A stretch of 64,000 nt of DNA, from positions 86,809 through 150,808 of the forward strand of contig NZ_LMUD01000007.1 of assembly GCF_009766095.1 (NCBI RefSeq), in the 5' to 3' direction. Below, piece after piece: positions 7,464 to 16,576 of the stretch. The DNA comes from Granulicella sp. S190. GTDB taxonomy: Bacteria > Acidobacteriota > Terriglobia > Terriglobales > Acidobacteriaceae. The notes under the pieces were generated by a model. It was not told where the DNA came from. It saw only the letters and a list, made by a program, of their open reading frames with translations, and made no database searches. The position numbers were made by a program, and so were the translations under genes. The first letter of the stretch is position 1; the number at the start of each line of letters is the position of its first letter.

Positions 7464-9029
7464 TTAGATCTTGTCCTGACCGTCGGTTACGTAAAACTCA
7501 CTCCGCTTACGGCTGTACACCAGGTACACGAAGAGTCCGATGACCAGCCATACGAAGAAGCGAAGCCACGTCTTTGCAGGCAGTCCAGCCATCAGCAGCA
7601 CGCAGAACAGCACGCTGAGCACCGGAATCACCGGCCCGAACGGAACCCGGAAGCCGCGATGCCGCTCCGGCTCCTTGTACCGCAGCACAATCACGCCGAT
7701 CGACACCAGGACGAACGCAAACAGCGTCCCGATATTCGACATCTCCGCGAACGTGCCCACGTCAAACAGCCCCGCTGGAATCGCCACCAGGAATCCAGCC
7801 ACCCATGTCGCAAACGCCGGCGTCCGGAACTTCGGATGCACCCTGCTGAAGACATCCGGCAGCAGCCGGTCGCGGGACATCGCAAACCAGACCCGGGCCT
7901 GCCCCAACTGGAACACCAGGATCGACGAGATCATGCCCACCAGCGCGCCGATCAGGACCGCCAGCTGTACCCAGTGCAAACGCTCGCCACCGGGCCCCAT
8001 CGAGACCCGCTTCAGCGCATTCACCACCGGCGCCGCATCTCCCGCAATCGACTGCCATGGCACCAACCCGGTTAGCACCACGGCCACACCGATATAAAGG
8101 ATCGTACATACGATCAGGGTGGCCATAATCGCAATGGGTACGTTCCGCTGCGCATCCTTGCACTCTTCGCTCGCCGTTGAGACGGAGTCGAAGCCGATGT
8201 ATGTGAAGAAGATGATGGATCCGCCCGCCAACACGCCCGACCAGCCATTAGGCGAAAAGGGATGATAGTTCGCCGGATGAATAAAGCTGAGGCCGAAGAA
8301 CACGAACAACAGAATGGCTGCGATCTTCACCAGCACCATGATGTTGTTCGTCCGTGCCGATTCGCGAATGCCCCGGACCAGCACCACCGTCAACAGCAAT
8401 ACGATCAGAAACGCCGGAATGTTGAACCCGGAGTGCCACCCCGCTCCATAGATATCTTTACCCTGCAGATCCTGCAGGCCGAGAGGCAGGTAGGCAGGCG
8501 AGAGCCATTTGGGCGACAGCGAAAGCCCCATCCAATCCAGTAGCGCCACCACATGCGCGGCGAATCCGACGCTCACGCTCATATTGCTGAAGGCATATTC
8601 GAGGATCAGGTCCCAGCCGATGATCCAAGCCACCAGCTCGCCCAGGGTCGCATAGGTGTACGTATACGCAGAGCCCGCGATGGGAATCATCGACGCCAGC
8701 TCCGCATAGCAAAGACCCGTCAAAGCGCAGACGATAGCAACCAGGATCAGCGAGATCGCCAGCGCCGGGCCTGCTCCGGGTCGTCCTGCGACCGCCCCAT
8801 GATGCAGCAATAGATCGACGACAGGGGAGTCTGCCCAGGACGATAGGGAAGCGGGATTGCCGCCAATAGCAACACCGATGACGGTGAAGATGCCCGATCC
8901 GATGACAGCGCCAATCCCCAGCGCAGTCAACGAGACCGGACCCAGCGTCTTCTTCAACGCGTGCTCCGGCCGCTCCGATTCAGAGATCAGCTTATCGATC
9001 GACTTAGTTGCAAAGATTTGCCTGGCCAG
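7464..9029 (-). CDS. APC-superfamily amino acid permease (CAT/YfnA type), probable CTG start
   Basis: This twelve-helix cationic/neutral amino-acid permease is 521 residues from the start chosen here. The first helix carries the APC consensus GIGAVIGSGIFTVIG, and a later FFTYIGFDSVSTASEE block is typical of the YfnA/CAT branch. An internal TTG at 8957 would remove the amphipathic N-terminal region (SIDKLISESERPEHALKKTL) that family members normally keep. Between an in-frame TAA and that TTG there is no ATG, GTG or TTG. There is a CTG at 9029 whose product begins (M)ARQIFATKSIDKL, placed 8 bases after AGGAG (9038-9042). I therefore favour CTG initiation. Substrate specificity is not readable. 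Confidence 0.85.
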   Translation of the reverse strand: MARQIFATKSIDKLISESERPEHALKKTLGPVSLTALGIGAVIGSGIFTVIGVAIGGNPASLSSWADSPVVDLLLHHGAVAGRPGAGPALAISLILVAIVCALTGLCYAELASMIPIAGSAYTYTYATLGELVAWIIGWDLILEYAFSNMSVSVGFAAHVVALLDWMGLSLSPKWLSPAYLPLGLQDLQGKDIYGAGWHSGFNIPAFLIVLLLTVVLVRGIRESARTNNIMVLVKIAAILLFVFFGLSFIHPANYHPFSPNGWSGVLAGGSIIFFTYIGFDSVSTASEECKDAQRNVPIAIMATLIVCTILYIGVAVVLTGLVPWQSIAGDAAPVVNALKRVSMGPGGERLHWVQLAVLIGALVGMISSILVFQLGQARVWFAMSRDRLLPDVFSRVHPKFRTPAFATWVAGFLVAIPAGLFDVGTFAEMSNIGTLFAFVLVSIGVIVLRYKEPERHRGFRVPFGPVIPVLSVLFCVLLMAGLPAKTWLRFFVWLVIGLFVYLVYSRKRSEFYVTDGQDKI

Positions 9030-9158
9030 CGCGCGCGCTCCTGCTTACAGATGGAATGGTGCGGGGCGTTTCCGACTACACAATGCGATTTCAGAAGACT
9101 TTATTTGCAGATCGGAGCCGCACGGCAACATTACCAGAGCGGCCCGTCAGACGATCAA

Positions 9159-9314
9159 CTACCGCTTGCTCTGACCGCGAGCAGCCTTCTTGACCTTCTG
9201 TTTGTTCTCGCCGCGGGCGCCGACGCGCGGACCCTTCGCTGGTGCGGCTTTGCGTGCTGCGCGCTTTACCTTCTTGCGCTCCTGGGTATCGGTGATGCTC
9301 TTGGTATTTGCCAT
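9159..9314 (-). CDS. Small highly basic 51-residue protein
   Basis: This short gene begins MANTKSITDTQERKK and ends in AARGQSKR. About a third of its residues are Lys or Arg, with no cysteine and no hydrophobic core, so it is probably disordered and nucleic-acid or ribosome binding. It starts 39 bases beyond the helicase stop codon on the same strand, suggesting co-transcription. A weak AAGAG site precedes the ATG. Codon use (AAG, CGC, GGC, GTC) matches neighbouring genes. I do not recognise a named family; resemblance to ribosome-associated basic peptides is only compositional. Confidence 0.65.
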   Translation of the reverse strand: MANTKSITDTQERKKVKRAARKAAPAKGPRVGARGENKQKVKKAARGQSKR

Positions 9315-9353
9315 GTCTCTTGCCAATCTTTCTATAAATGCGATTTTCAGATC

Positions 9354-12176
9354 TTAGAGGCGCTCCAGCTGGGCAAACTTCTCCACCAGCTTCTTCACGC
9401 CGTGCTGTTGAAATTGTACTGTAATCTTCGCATCATCCCCATCGCCTTCGCGACGAAACACAGTTCCTTCGCCATACTTCGGATGCCGAACCCGCGATCC
9501 CTGCCTCAAACCTGTCTTTCCGGTCTGCTCCTGGACCTCCAGCTTCGGTCGCGAGATCTTCTGGCCTCGCGCCGCAAAGAAGTTGGCAATGTTGTCGATC
9601 GACTGTCCCGGTGCCGCAGTCTTCCCTGCGTAGCCTGCCCGATTATTCACTCCCGGAAGCCCTGAAGGTCGCGTGGGCCGCTCGCCGCTTTGGTCCTCGT
9701 CCTCATAACTGTAGTGCCGCTCGCCCTCTTCGGCACCCGCGCGTCCAAACCTCTTCGCCTTAGGGTAAGGCGTCGCATACGCCCCCCCATAACCCGAGCC
9801 ATACTCCGATCCTGAAAACTGCGTTCGTGCCGGCGGACTCCCAAGATCCTCCACCAACCGGCTAGGAACCTCCTCCAGAAAACGCGAAGCGATGCTTGAC
9901 TCCGGCATATCGCTCCCGTATCGCCGACGGTATCTCGCTCGCGTCATCACCAGCGTATCCATCGCCCGCGTCATGCCCACGTAGCAAAGGCGCCGTTCTT
10001 CCTCGAGTCCCGTCGGGTCGGTCAACGTCCGCGAGTGCGGAAACAGACCCTCCTCCATGCCTGTGAGAAACACCAGCGGAAACTCCAGCCCCTTGGCTGC
10101 ATGCAACGTCATCAGCGTCACTCTGGCCTCTTCGCTGTAGCTATCAGCATCGCTCACCAGCGCCGCGTGATCCAGAAACTCATGCAGAGTCTCCCCACGC
10201 TCCTGCGCATCCTGCGCGGCATTCGCCAACTCCTTCAGGTTCTCTATCCGAGAGAAAGACTCCGGAGTAGCCTCCTCCTCCAGCGCGCGAATGTATCCAC
10301 TACGGTCGTTCAGAAACTTGATCAACTCCGGTAGCGTGGCCGCATCTCCCGGTTTGCGAAACGCTGGCTTTTCCTCTTCCATCTTGATGGCAGCAGCCCT
10401 CTCCATCATCGTCCCGGCGGACTTCTTCAACACCACCGGCGCAAACGGATTGAAGCTCGCTGCATCAATGCCATGCGCTTCATCCGAGTCCGAAGTATTC
10501 TCAGCCGCAATCGTTGAGATCTCTTCACTTGGCCCGAAGTCAAATCCAAAGTTGAAGCTCGTATCAAAAGAGCTGTTCGCGCCAGTGTCTTCTTGCTCAG
10601 GAGCAGCACCAGCCTCTCCAAACCCGAACGAGACATCCGCATCTTCATCGTCTCCACCCGCGGAGAGAAGGGAAGCATCATCCCCCTCCTGGCCCTCCGC
10701 CAGATTTTCGGTCAGCTCCTCCGCAAACCCCGGCCCCAGCATCGCCCGCGCATCCTCAATCAAACGCCTGAATCCACTCAGAGCTTGCAGCGCGCGTGCA
10801 GGCAGCAGCTTGTCTTCTATCGCGCGTGCAATCGCATCCCACGTGCTCATCCCGCTCGACAACGCCATGCGTTCGAGCGTTTCCATCGTCGTCTTCCCGA
10901 TGCCACGAGGCGGCGAGTTCACCACGCGCCCCAGCGCGACCGAGTCGTGCACATTCTGCACCAGCTTGAGGTAGCTCAGAATGTCCTTCACCTCGGCACG
11001 ATCATAGAAGCTGAATCCGCCCACCATGTGGTACTGAATCTGATAGCGGCGCAACGCCTCTTCCACCAGTCGCGACTGAGAGTTCGTTCTGTACAGAACC
11101 GCGCAGCGAGGAAGATCCGCCTGCCCTCCCGCCTCCCGCAGATAGCGCTGCACCCGGTCCGCGATGAACAACGCCTCGTTCTCGCCATCCGGCGCCTCGT
11201 AGTAGCCAATCAGGCTTCCACCCTCACGCGTCGTAAACAGGTTCTTACCCTTGCGCTGCGTATTCTGCGCCACCACTGCGCCCGCGCCCTCCAGAATCAT
11301 CTGCGTCGAGCGATAGTTCTGCTCCAGGCGAATCGTCTTCGTCTTGGGAAAGTCCTTCTCAAACTCCAGGATGTTCTTGATATCCGCGCCGCGCCAGCTA
11401 TAGATCGACTGATCCTCATCGCCAACAACGCAGACGTTCGCCTCAGGTCCAGCCAGCAGCTTCATCAACTCGTACTGCGGCTTGTTGGTGTCCTGGTACT
11501 CATCGATCAAAAGATATCTGTAACGCCGGTTGTATCTTTCTCTGGTCTCTGCAGAGGTCTTCAGCAGCCGCACTGTCTCCAGAAGCAGGTCGTCGAAGTC
11601 CAGCGCATTCGCCTTGAACAGCTCCCTCTTGTAGATCTCGAAGATGTGAGCGATCTTCTCTTCCATCGGGTTCGTGCTCGCAAGAAAGTACTCCTGAGGA
11701 TCAATCATGTGGTTCTTCGCCCATGAGATTCGTCCCAGCGCCACCCTGGGCTTCAGCGACTTGTCATCGATTCCCAACCGCTTCAGTGCTTGCTTCACCA
11801 CCGCCTGCTGGTCGGTCTCATCGTAGATCGCAAAAGTCCTGGTCAGCCCCACGCCTCCCACCTTCAGCGCTTCGATATCGCGCCGCAACACCCGTACGCA
11901 GAAGCTGTGAAACGTAGCCAGCGTCGGCTTCGCAAGGCTGCTGTGTCCCAGAATCTTCTCGACGCGTTCCGCCATCTCTTTAGCCGCTTTATTGGTGAAG
12001 GTCACCGCGAGAATGGCATCCGCCGGCACACCTCGCTCCTCAATCAGGTAGGCGATGCGATGCGTAATCACGCGTGTCTTGCCTGATCCAGCACCAGCCA
12101 GCAGCAGCACTGGTCCGTCCACTGACCGGATGCCGTCCTGCTGTTGCGGATTCATATTTTCTAAAAGTCGACTCAA
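9354..12176 (-). CDS. UvrD/PcrA-type ATP-dependent 3'-5' DNA helicase
   Basis: This is a 940-residue superfamily 1A helicase. Motif I is GPVLLLAGAGSGKT, Ia AVTFTNKAAKEM, II LLIDEYQDTN, III GDEDQSIYSWRGAD, IV RLEQNYRST, with VTLMTLHAAKGLEFPLVF and YVGMTRAMDTL toward the C terminus. The C terminus has the PcrA-like G..VRHPKYGEGTVF...KITVQF tudor-type RNA-polymerase-binding fold. An acidic insertion of roughly 100 residues (about 500-600, rich in Asp/Glu/Ser/Phe) makes it longer than the usual 720-780. It acts in nucleotide excision and transcription-coupled repair. A TTG at 12176 lies 9 bases after GGAGA (12186-12190); the GTG at 12185 directly abuts that site and is less likely. Confidence 0.9.
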   Translation of the reverse strand: MSRLLENMNPQQQDGIRSVDGPVLLLAGAGSGKTRVITHRIAYLIEERGVPADAILAVTFTNKAAKEMAERVEKILGHSSLAKPTLATFHSFCVRVLRRDIEALKVGGVGLTRTFAIYDETDQQAVVKQALKRLGIDDKSLKPRVALGRISWAKNHMIDPQEYFLASTNPMEEKIAHIFEIYKRELFKANALDFDDLLLETVRLLKTSAETRERYNRRYRYLLIDEYQDTNKPQYELMKLLAGPEANVCVVGDEDQSIYSWRGADIKNILEFEKDFPKTKTIRLEQNYRSTQMILEGAGAVVAQNTQRKGKNLFTTREGGSLIGYYEAPDGENEALFIADRVQRYLREAGGQADLPRCAVLYRTNSQSRLVEEALRRYQIQYHMVGGFSFYDRAEVKDILSYLKLVQNVHDSVALGRVVNSPPRGIGKTTMETLERMALSSGMSTWDAIARAIEDKLLPARALQALSGFRRLIEDARAMLGPGFAEELTENLAEGQEGDDASLLSAGGDDEDADVSFGFGEAGAAPEQEDTGANSSFDTSFNFGFDFGPSEEISTIAAENTSDSDEAHGIDAASFNPFAPVVLKKSAGTMMERAAAIKMEEEKPAFRKPGDAATLPELIKFLNDRSGYIRALEEEATPESFSRIENLKELANAAQDAQERGETLHEFLDHAALVSDADSYSEEARVTLMTLHAAKGLEFPLVFLTGMEEGLFPHSRTLTDPTGLEEERRLCYVGMTRAMDTLVMTRARYRRRYGSDMPESSIASRFLEEVPSRLVEDLGSPPARTQFSGSEYGSGYGGAYATPYPKAKRFGRAGAEEGERHYSYEDEDQSGERPTRPSGLPGVNNRAGYAGKTAAPGQSIDNIANFFAARGQKISRPKLEVQEQTGKTGLRQGSRVRHPKYGEGTVFRREGDGDDAKITVQFQQHGVKKLVEKFAQLERL

Positions 12177-12454
12177 ACTGCGCACTCTCCAATCTCTATT
12201 TTAAGCTCTTTCCCTCTGCATCCGAATTTGAGCCTGGAAAGCCGCCAAAAGCTCACATCGCCGTCCATTTGCGAACAACGTGTCCGTTCGTGAACAGGCA
12301 TCGAAACAATTAACTTCTACGCAACAATGACGACGAAAATTCCGCAGCTTTCGTGGAACAAACGCAACCTGCCCTGCGTAAATCAATCAACGACGGGCTC
12401 CCTGATCCATGGCAGAGAACTTCAGTCGAATTTATGAAGTACTTGGAGCGTTAC

Positions 12455-12799
12455 ATGACACGTCAGAATCTCTTCACCCTCGTAGTTGTTGCATCCTCTC
12501 TTCTCACAGCACCTGCGATCTACGCATCGCCGGTCAGCATCTCGTCTCCCGTTCACGCCATGTTTGGCAAGACCAAGACCAACTCCGTCAAATTCAACCT
12601 TCGCAACGATACCGCAGCTTCCCTTGAAGTCTTGATCGGCGACAAGCCCATGACGCTCGAGCCTGGCAAGCTGGTCAATGTCGATGTTCCCGTTGGAACC
12701 CGCATCGTTGCCAACTCTGCAACTCCAAACCACGCTGTAGGATCGCTAATCGAAGAAGTCATCAAGGAGCACAGCGGCGCCACCATCGCGATTCGCTAG
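12455..12799 (+). CDS. Small exported protein of unknown function
   Basis: This is a 114-residue protein with a signal peptide (MTRQNLFTLVVVASSLLTAP, cleavage near YAS). The ATG at 12455 is preceded by GGAG with a six-base spacer. An in-frame ATG at 12434 would add seven residues before it. The mature part (about 90 residues) is a beta-rich domain with VKFNLRNDTAASLEVLIGDK and LEPGKLVNVDVPVGTRI, suggestive of a small Ig-like or cupredoxin-like sandwich. It has no metal ligands or cysteines. I do not recognise the family. It stands alone between the helicase and the LOG-family gene. Confidence 0.7.
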   Translation: MTRQNLFTLVVVASSLLTAPAIYASPVSISSPVHAMFGKTKTNSVKFNLRNDTAASLEVLIGDKPMTLEPGKLVNVDVPVGTRIVANSATPNHAVGSLIEEVIKEHSGATIAIR

Positions 12800-12970
12800 A
12801 ACGCGATTCAAAGATCGTCAAACTGAGTCGAACCTTGAAACAGCCCTCCCTAAAGGGCCGCCCGCACTCAATCAAACTGCGGTCGGCCTTCAACTCTTCA
12901 ATTCTCTTCTGCGTTCCATCTCCTTCGGCCTGTGACCGCAGGCCCACACAAAATTGGTATCCTCGATAGC

Positions 12971-13516
12971 ATGATTCGCAATGTAGCGGTCTTCTGTGCC
13001 TCCGCCAACGGTCTTCATCCTGCCTATCGAACTACCGCTGAGCAACTCGGACGCGCCCTCGCCGCCCGCAACATCGGCGTCATCTATGGAGGCGCCAACG
13101 TCGGGCTCATGCAGGCCGTTGCCGAAGCAGCTCTATCCGCGCAAGGTAAAGTCATCGGCGTCATCCCAGAAGTGCTCGTCGATCTCGAAGTAGCCCATCA
13201 CGGTATCACCGAACTTCACATCACCAGCACCATGCACGCACGCAAAGCTCTCATCGGAGAAAGAGCCGACGCCTTCCTCGCACTGCCTGGCGGCTTCGGC
13301 ACCTTCGAAGAACTCTTCGAAGTCCTCACGTGGCACACGCTCAAGCTCCACGCAAAGCCCATTCTTCTCCTCAACACCAACGGCTTCTACGACAAGCTTC
13401 TCTCGTTTCTAGACGACTGCGTAACCGAGGGCATGCTCAAGCCGAAGAATCGCGAGCTCCTGCTCGTGGCAGATACAGTAGAAGACGCATTGAAGAAGTT
13501 GAAGCTCGACGATTGA
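12971..13516 (+). CDS. LOG-family (TIGR00730) Rossmann-fold nucleotide phosphoribohydrolase
   Basis: This 181-residue member of the lysine decarboxylase-like / LOG family releases ribose 5-phosphate from nucleoside monophosphates. In plants and some bacteria it activates cytokinin ribotides. The family motif ALPGGFGTFEELFE is intact, as are the N-terminal VAVFCASANG and GVIYGGANVGLM. The ATG at 12971 gives the standard family length; upstream in-frame codons to 12932 add only non-conserved residues. Whether cytokinins or general purine nucleotides are the substrate cannot be told. It converges on the DUF3050 gene with a 39-base gap. Confidence 0.88.
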   Translation: MIRNVAVFCASANGLHPAYRTTAEQLGRALAARNIGVIYGGANVGLMQAVAEAALSAQGKVIGVIPEVLVDLEVAHHGITELHITSTMHARKALIGERADAFLALPGGFGTFEELFEVLTWHTLKLHAKPILLLNTNGFYDKLLSFLDDCVTEGMLKPKNRELLLVADTVEDALKKLKLDD

Positions 13517-13555
13517 CTGTCGCTTCGAAGGTACTGGCTCGCACGCAAAAGAAAA

Positions 13556-14362
13556 TTAAGACATCAGCGTCACAGTCGGCTTCGCCTGCAAACTCGCAGC
13601 AATCCCATCCCAAAGCGCCAGCCGGGCTCGCAACGCCACCTCTGCCGCCTCGCCAGCCTCATCCCACCTCTTTGCATCTTCCCCGCACAGATCGGCGACC
13701 ATCCGAAGCGACATAGGCCCATGCTCTTCGCCATCGACCTCTATATGCCGCTCCATGTACCACCGCATCAACTCCAGCTTTCCATGCAGCCGCTCATTCT
13801 GATCGCGAATGAACCCGCGAAACATATCCGGAATCAGATCCTCGCGGCCAAACGTAAACGCTGCTGCAATGGCATGTAATTTGCCTTCCTGAATCACCGC
13901 GAACGTAGCCCTCACAAAACGCTGCGCTGCAGCAGGTGCTCCGCTCATCGCCAAAGCGTGCTCCCACGTTCTGCCGTCTCTCAAACCCTGGAGCAACGCA
14001 GTCATCGCAGTTGTCGATGCCCCGCACTCCCGCATCGCCCGCAGATAAAGTTCGAAGTGGCTTACCGCCTCGGTACCGTACACATCGCTCTCTTCACCCA
14101 GGACAATCTCGTTGATCAGGCGCCTGCTCTCCGCAAATCTGCTCGGCACCCACGGCACCTCCACGCACGTCAGGCCACGCTGCAGGCTCTTCAGCAATGA
14201 CATAAAATCCCACACCGCAAACACATGCGACTCCATAAACACGTGCAGATCCTCTATCGTCTCAAACGCCGCATACAGCGGATGACTCGCCAGCATGTCA
14301 TACAGAGGACGCAGCCGCTCCGCCAGCATCTGCAACCGCTTCGTCTGCTTCGAAAGACTCAT
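13556..14362 (-). CDS. DUF3050 family protein (heme-oxygenase-like fold)
   Basis: This is a 268-residue, almost entirely helical protein. Key stretches are LYDMLASHPLYAAFETIEDL and FMESHVFAVWDFMSLLKSLQ. Conserved His and Glu residues (FMESH, EIVLGEE, WYMERHIEVDGEEHG) suit a di-iron or heme-oxygenase-like helical bundle, as in the DUF3050 family. Function in the cell is not established. It follows the DUF971 gene by 9 bases and sits at the end of the long leftward gene set that begins at the sulfate-assimilation leader, so co-transcription is possible. Confidence 0.75.
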   Translation of the reverse strand: MSLSKQTKRLQMLAERLRPLYDMLASHPLYAAFETIEDLHVFMESHVFAVWDFMSLLKSLQRGLTCVEVPWVPSRFAESRRLINEIVLGEESDVYGTEAVSHFELYLRAMRECGASTTAMTALLQGLRDGRTWEHALAMSGAPAAAQRFVRATFAVIQEGKLHAIAAAFTFGREDLIPDMFRGFIRDQNERLHGKLELMRWYMERHIEVDGEEHGPMSLRMVADLCGEDAKRWDEAGEAAEVALRARLALWDGIAASLQAKPTVTLMS

Positions 14363-14371
14363 CGACCTCTC

Positions 14372-14809
14372 CTATAGCCCTTGCTTCGTCATGCAATCGT
14401 CACACCGGCACACTCGCCGCAGATACTCCCACGAGTAGATACCGCTCTCATGCCCATCGCTCCACTTGAACTTCAAAGCGTACTTGCCCACCGGCGTCAC
14501 CTCCAGCGGCTTTACCGGCGCCTCATACATCGTCAGCAGAGTCTTCTCCTTCGGCTTCGCAACTCCTGGCAGCCGTCCCGTCTTCTCTCGATCTTCGTGG
14601 CACGTGGCGCATGGGCATGCGTTCCTCAACCAGGCAAAGTTCCACGCGCTCTGGTGCCCGTCCTTCCAATCAATCTCAACGCCGGTCCCCTCGGTCTTCT
14701 TCACCCGCACCTTCTTCGGGGTTGCCGCATCCGCTGCGAGTTCCTCGTGCTCCATATCCTCGCGCTTCGCCTGCTCCGCGCTGACAATTCTAATTCCCTC
14801 ATGACTCAT
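14372..14809 (-). CDS. DUF971 / GBBH-like N-terminal domain protein
   Basis: This 145-residue protein carries a DUF971 domain, the zinc-binding N-terminal module of gamma-butyrobetaine hydroxylases that also occurs alone. Visible pieces are EIDWKDGHQSAWNFAWLRNA followed by CPCATCHEDR, then KFKWSDGHESGIYSWEYLRR and VCRCDDC. The Cys-rich pairs are the likely metal ligands. Stand-alone forms have been connected with Fe-S or Mrp/ApbC-related proteins. An AAGGAGG site with seven-base spacing supports the ATG at 14809. The N-terminal 35 residues are polar and unconserved. It lies in the same orientation as the sulfur genes. Confidence 0.85.
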   Translation of the reverse strand: MSHEGIRIVSAEQAKREDMEHEELAADAATPKKVRVKKTEGTGVEIDWKDGHQSAWNFAWLRNACPCATCHEDREKTGRLPGVAKPKEKTLLTMYEAPVKPLEVTPVGKYALKFKWSDGHESGIYSWEYLRRVCRCDDCMTKQGL

Positions 14810-14881
14810 AGCATGTCCTCCTTCTGCCTTCCGTCAGGACGAACGGCGTACTCAAAATCCTCATGCCAAACGCTCGGCTCC

Positions 14882-15661
14882 TCATCCGTTTCTCCAGAAG
14901 AAGTAAGCCGCCATCAGGCATCCTGTGCTCACCACGATCATGCGCAGAACATTCGCATTCATCCGTCGGGCGTACTGCGCTCCCACATATCCGCCCACGC
15001 CCGCAAAGATCATCGAGATCAGGCAGTAGTGCCATATCACCGCCCCGCTGAACACAAACGTGATCACCGCGCACAGGTTCGACAGGCATGCAGCCAGCAC
15101 CTTCAGCGAGTTCAGCGCATTCATCTCCTCCACTCCAAACAGCGCCAGTGCGCTCATGATCAAAAAACCCGCTCCCGCGCCAAAGTAGCCGATATAGAAG
15201 CACACGGGCAGCAGCGCGAGAAAAACTCCCCACACCGCAGGCGCCCTCTTGATATGCGGCTCCGCAGACCGCCTCCTCAGCCACTGCGACACCGGCCCGC
15301 TAATGCCGAACAACAGCGAAGCCACCAGCAGTAGCCACGGCACCATGTGCAAAAACGTAATCTGTCTCGTCTTCAACAGCACGACCGCCCCGCTCACCCC
15401 ACCCAGAATCGAAGCCGCGCAGACCACCGGCAACAGATCGCGCCGCAAATCCCCACGCAATGCCGCTACCGAAGTCAACTGCCCCGGCCACAGAGCCACA
15501 GTGTTCGTCGCATTGGCCTGGATCGGTGCCACCCCCATCGAAAGCATCGCGGGAAACGAAAGGAACGATCCGCCACCTGCCATCGCATTCATCACGCCGG
15601 CGATCGAGGAAGCTATAACCAGCCAGACATAGTGCCAATGCGAACTAAGACTCGATATCAT
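14882..15661 (-). CDS. TSUP-family (TauE/SafE) membrane transporter, copy 2
   Basis: This protein of about 259 residues has eight or so hydrophobic segments and belongs to the TauE/SafE family, implicated in export of sulfite, sulfoacetate and other sulfur anions. The repeat signature is visible as GVMNAMAGGGSFLSFPAMLS and again as YIGYFGAGAGFLIMSALALF. The ATG at 15661 (MISSLSSHW) is preferred; an upstream GTG at 15694 would add eleven polar residues. It is the second family member within 2 kb and lies downstream of the cys genes, so a sulfur anion is a reasonable but unproven substrate. Confidence 0.82.
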   Translation of the reverse strand: MISSLSSHWHYVWLVIASSIAGVMNAMAGGGSFLSFPAMLSMGVAPIQANATNTVALWPGQLTSVAALRGDLRRDLLPVVCAASILGGVSGAVVLLKTRQITFLHMVPWLLLVASLLFGISGPVSQWLRRRSAEPHIKRAPAVWGVFLALLPVCFYIGYFGAGAGFLIMSALALFGVEEMNALNSLKVLAACLSNLCAVITFVFSGAVIWHYCLISMIFAGVGGYVGAQYARRMNANVLRMIVVSTGCLMAAYFFWRNG

Positions 15662-15708
15662 CCATCTTCCATTGTATCGAGTCTTTGCGTACACCCATCT
15701 CTGGCACG

Positions 15709-16500
15709 CTAATCGCCCACTCGCAGCGCCTCAGGCATCTCGGGAGTCGCCGCGATCAACCGCCGCGTGTACTCGTCTCTCGGTGCACTGCAAACCTGCT
15801 CACACTCTCCCAGCTCCACCAGTCGTCCGCGCTGCATCACCGCAACCCGGTCGCACAGATATCGCACCAGCGGCATGGAGTGGGAGATGAACAGGTAGGT
15901 CAGGACATACCTCTTCTGCAGCTCCCGCAGCAGGTTCACCACCTGCGCTCCCACGCTTACATCCAGCGCGCTCACCGGCTCATCCAGCACCAGAAACTCC
16001 GGTCGTAGCGCCAACGCGCGTGCAATATTGATCCTCTGCCGCTGGCCGCCGCTGAACTCATGCGGAAACCGCTCCAGCGCCGACTCCTCCAAACCCACGG
16101 TCTTCAACATCTCCTGCAACCGTGCGCCGACACCCTCGGACGGTCTCTCCCCATGAATCTCAAACGGCTCGCTCAAAATCTGCTTCACCTTCATCCGCGG
16201 GTTCAAAGCCGCATACGGATCCTGAAAGACGATCTGCATGCGCCGTCGCATCCCACGCATCTCTCTCTGGCTCATCGCCAGCAGATCCTGCCCGTCGTAT
16301 CTCACCGTTCCTGCGGTAGGCTCCGCCAGTCGCAGCAGCAGGCGAGCCACCGTGCTTTTGCCCGAACCTGACTCCCCGACCAGCCCCAGCGTCTCGCCCC
16401 GCCGTATCGCAAACGAGACATCGTCTACCACCCGGCGCCCCGGCTCATACTCCTTCACCAGGCCTTGAGCCTCCAGCAGCACACTCTCATCCACGGACAT
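15709..16500 (-). CDS. Orphan oligopeptide/dipeptide-type ABC transporter ATPase
   Basis: This is a 263-residue ABC ATPase of the DppF/OppF subfamily. Walker A is GLVGESGSGKST, the Q-loop VFQDPYAALNPRM (the DPY..LNPR signature of Opp/Dpp ATPases), the ABC signature FSGGQRQRINIARAL and Walker B FLVLDEPVSALD. The family usually works as a DppD/DppF pair with two permeases and a binding protein. None of these is adjacent, so partners must be elsewhere. The ATG at 16500 (MSVDESVLLEAQGLVKEYEP) is chosen over 16548, whose extra residues are unconserved. It lies between two TauE-type transporter genes. Confidence 0.85.
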   Translation of the reverse strand: MSVDESVLLEAQGLVKEYEPGRRVVDDVSFAIRRGETLGLVGESGSGKSTVARLLLRLAEPTAGTVRYDGQDLLAMSQREMRGMRRRMQIVFQDPYAALNPRMKVKQILSEPFEIHGERPSEGVGARLQEMLKTVGLEESALERFPHEFSGGQRQRINIARALALRPEFLVLDEPVSALDVSVGAQVVNLLRELQKRYVLTYLFISHSMPLVRYLCDRVAVMQRGRLVELGECEQVCSAPRDEYTRRLIAATPEMPEALRVGD

Positions 16501-16576
16501 AGCCGGATAGTAGCATCCGAAGCCGCCCCATGGCTGCGCGGCTGTCACGCCCGAACTTGCCGCGCAGAAGCAAAAT

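Noticed and set aside
7464-8957. TTG at 8957 as start of the amino-acid permease
   Set aside because: It would remove the conserved N-terminal segment and has no ribosome site; the CTG at 9029 with AGGAG fits better.
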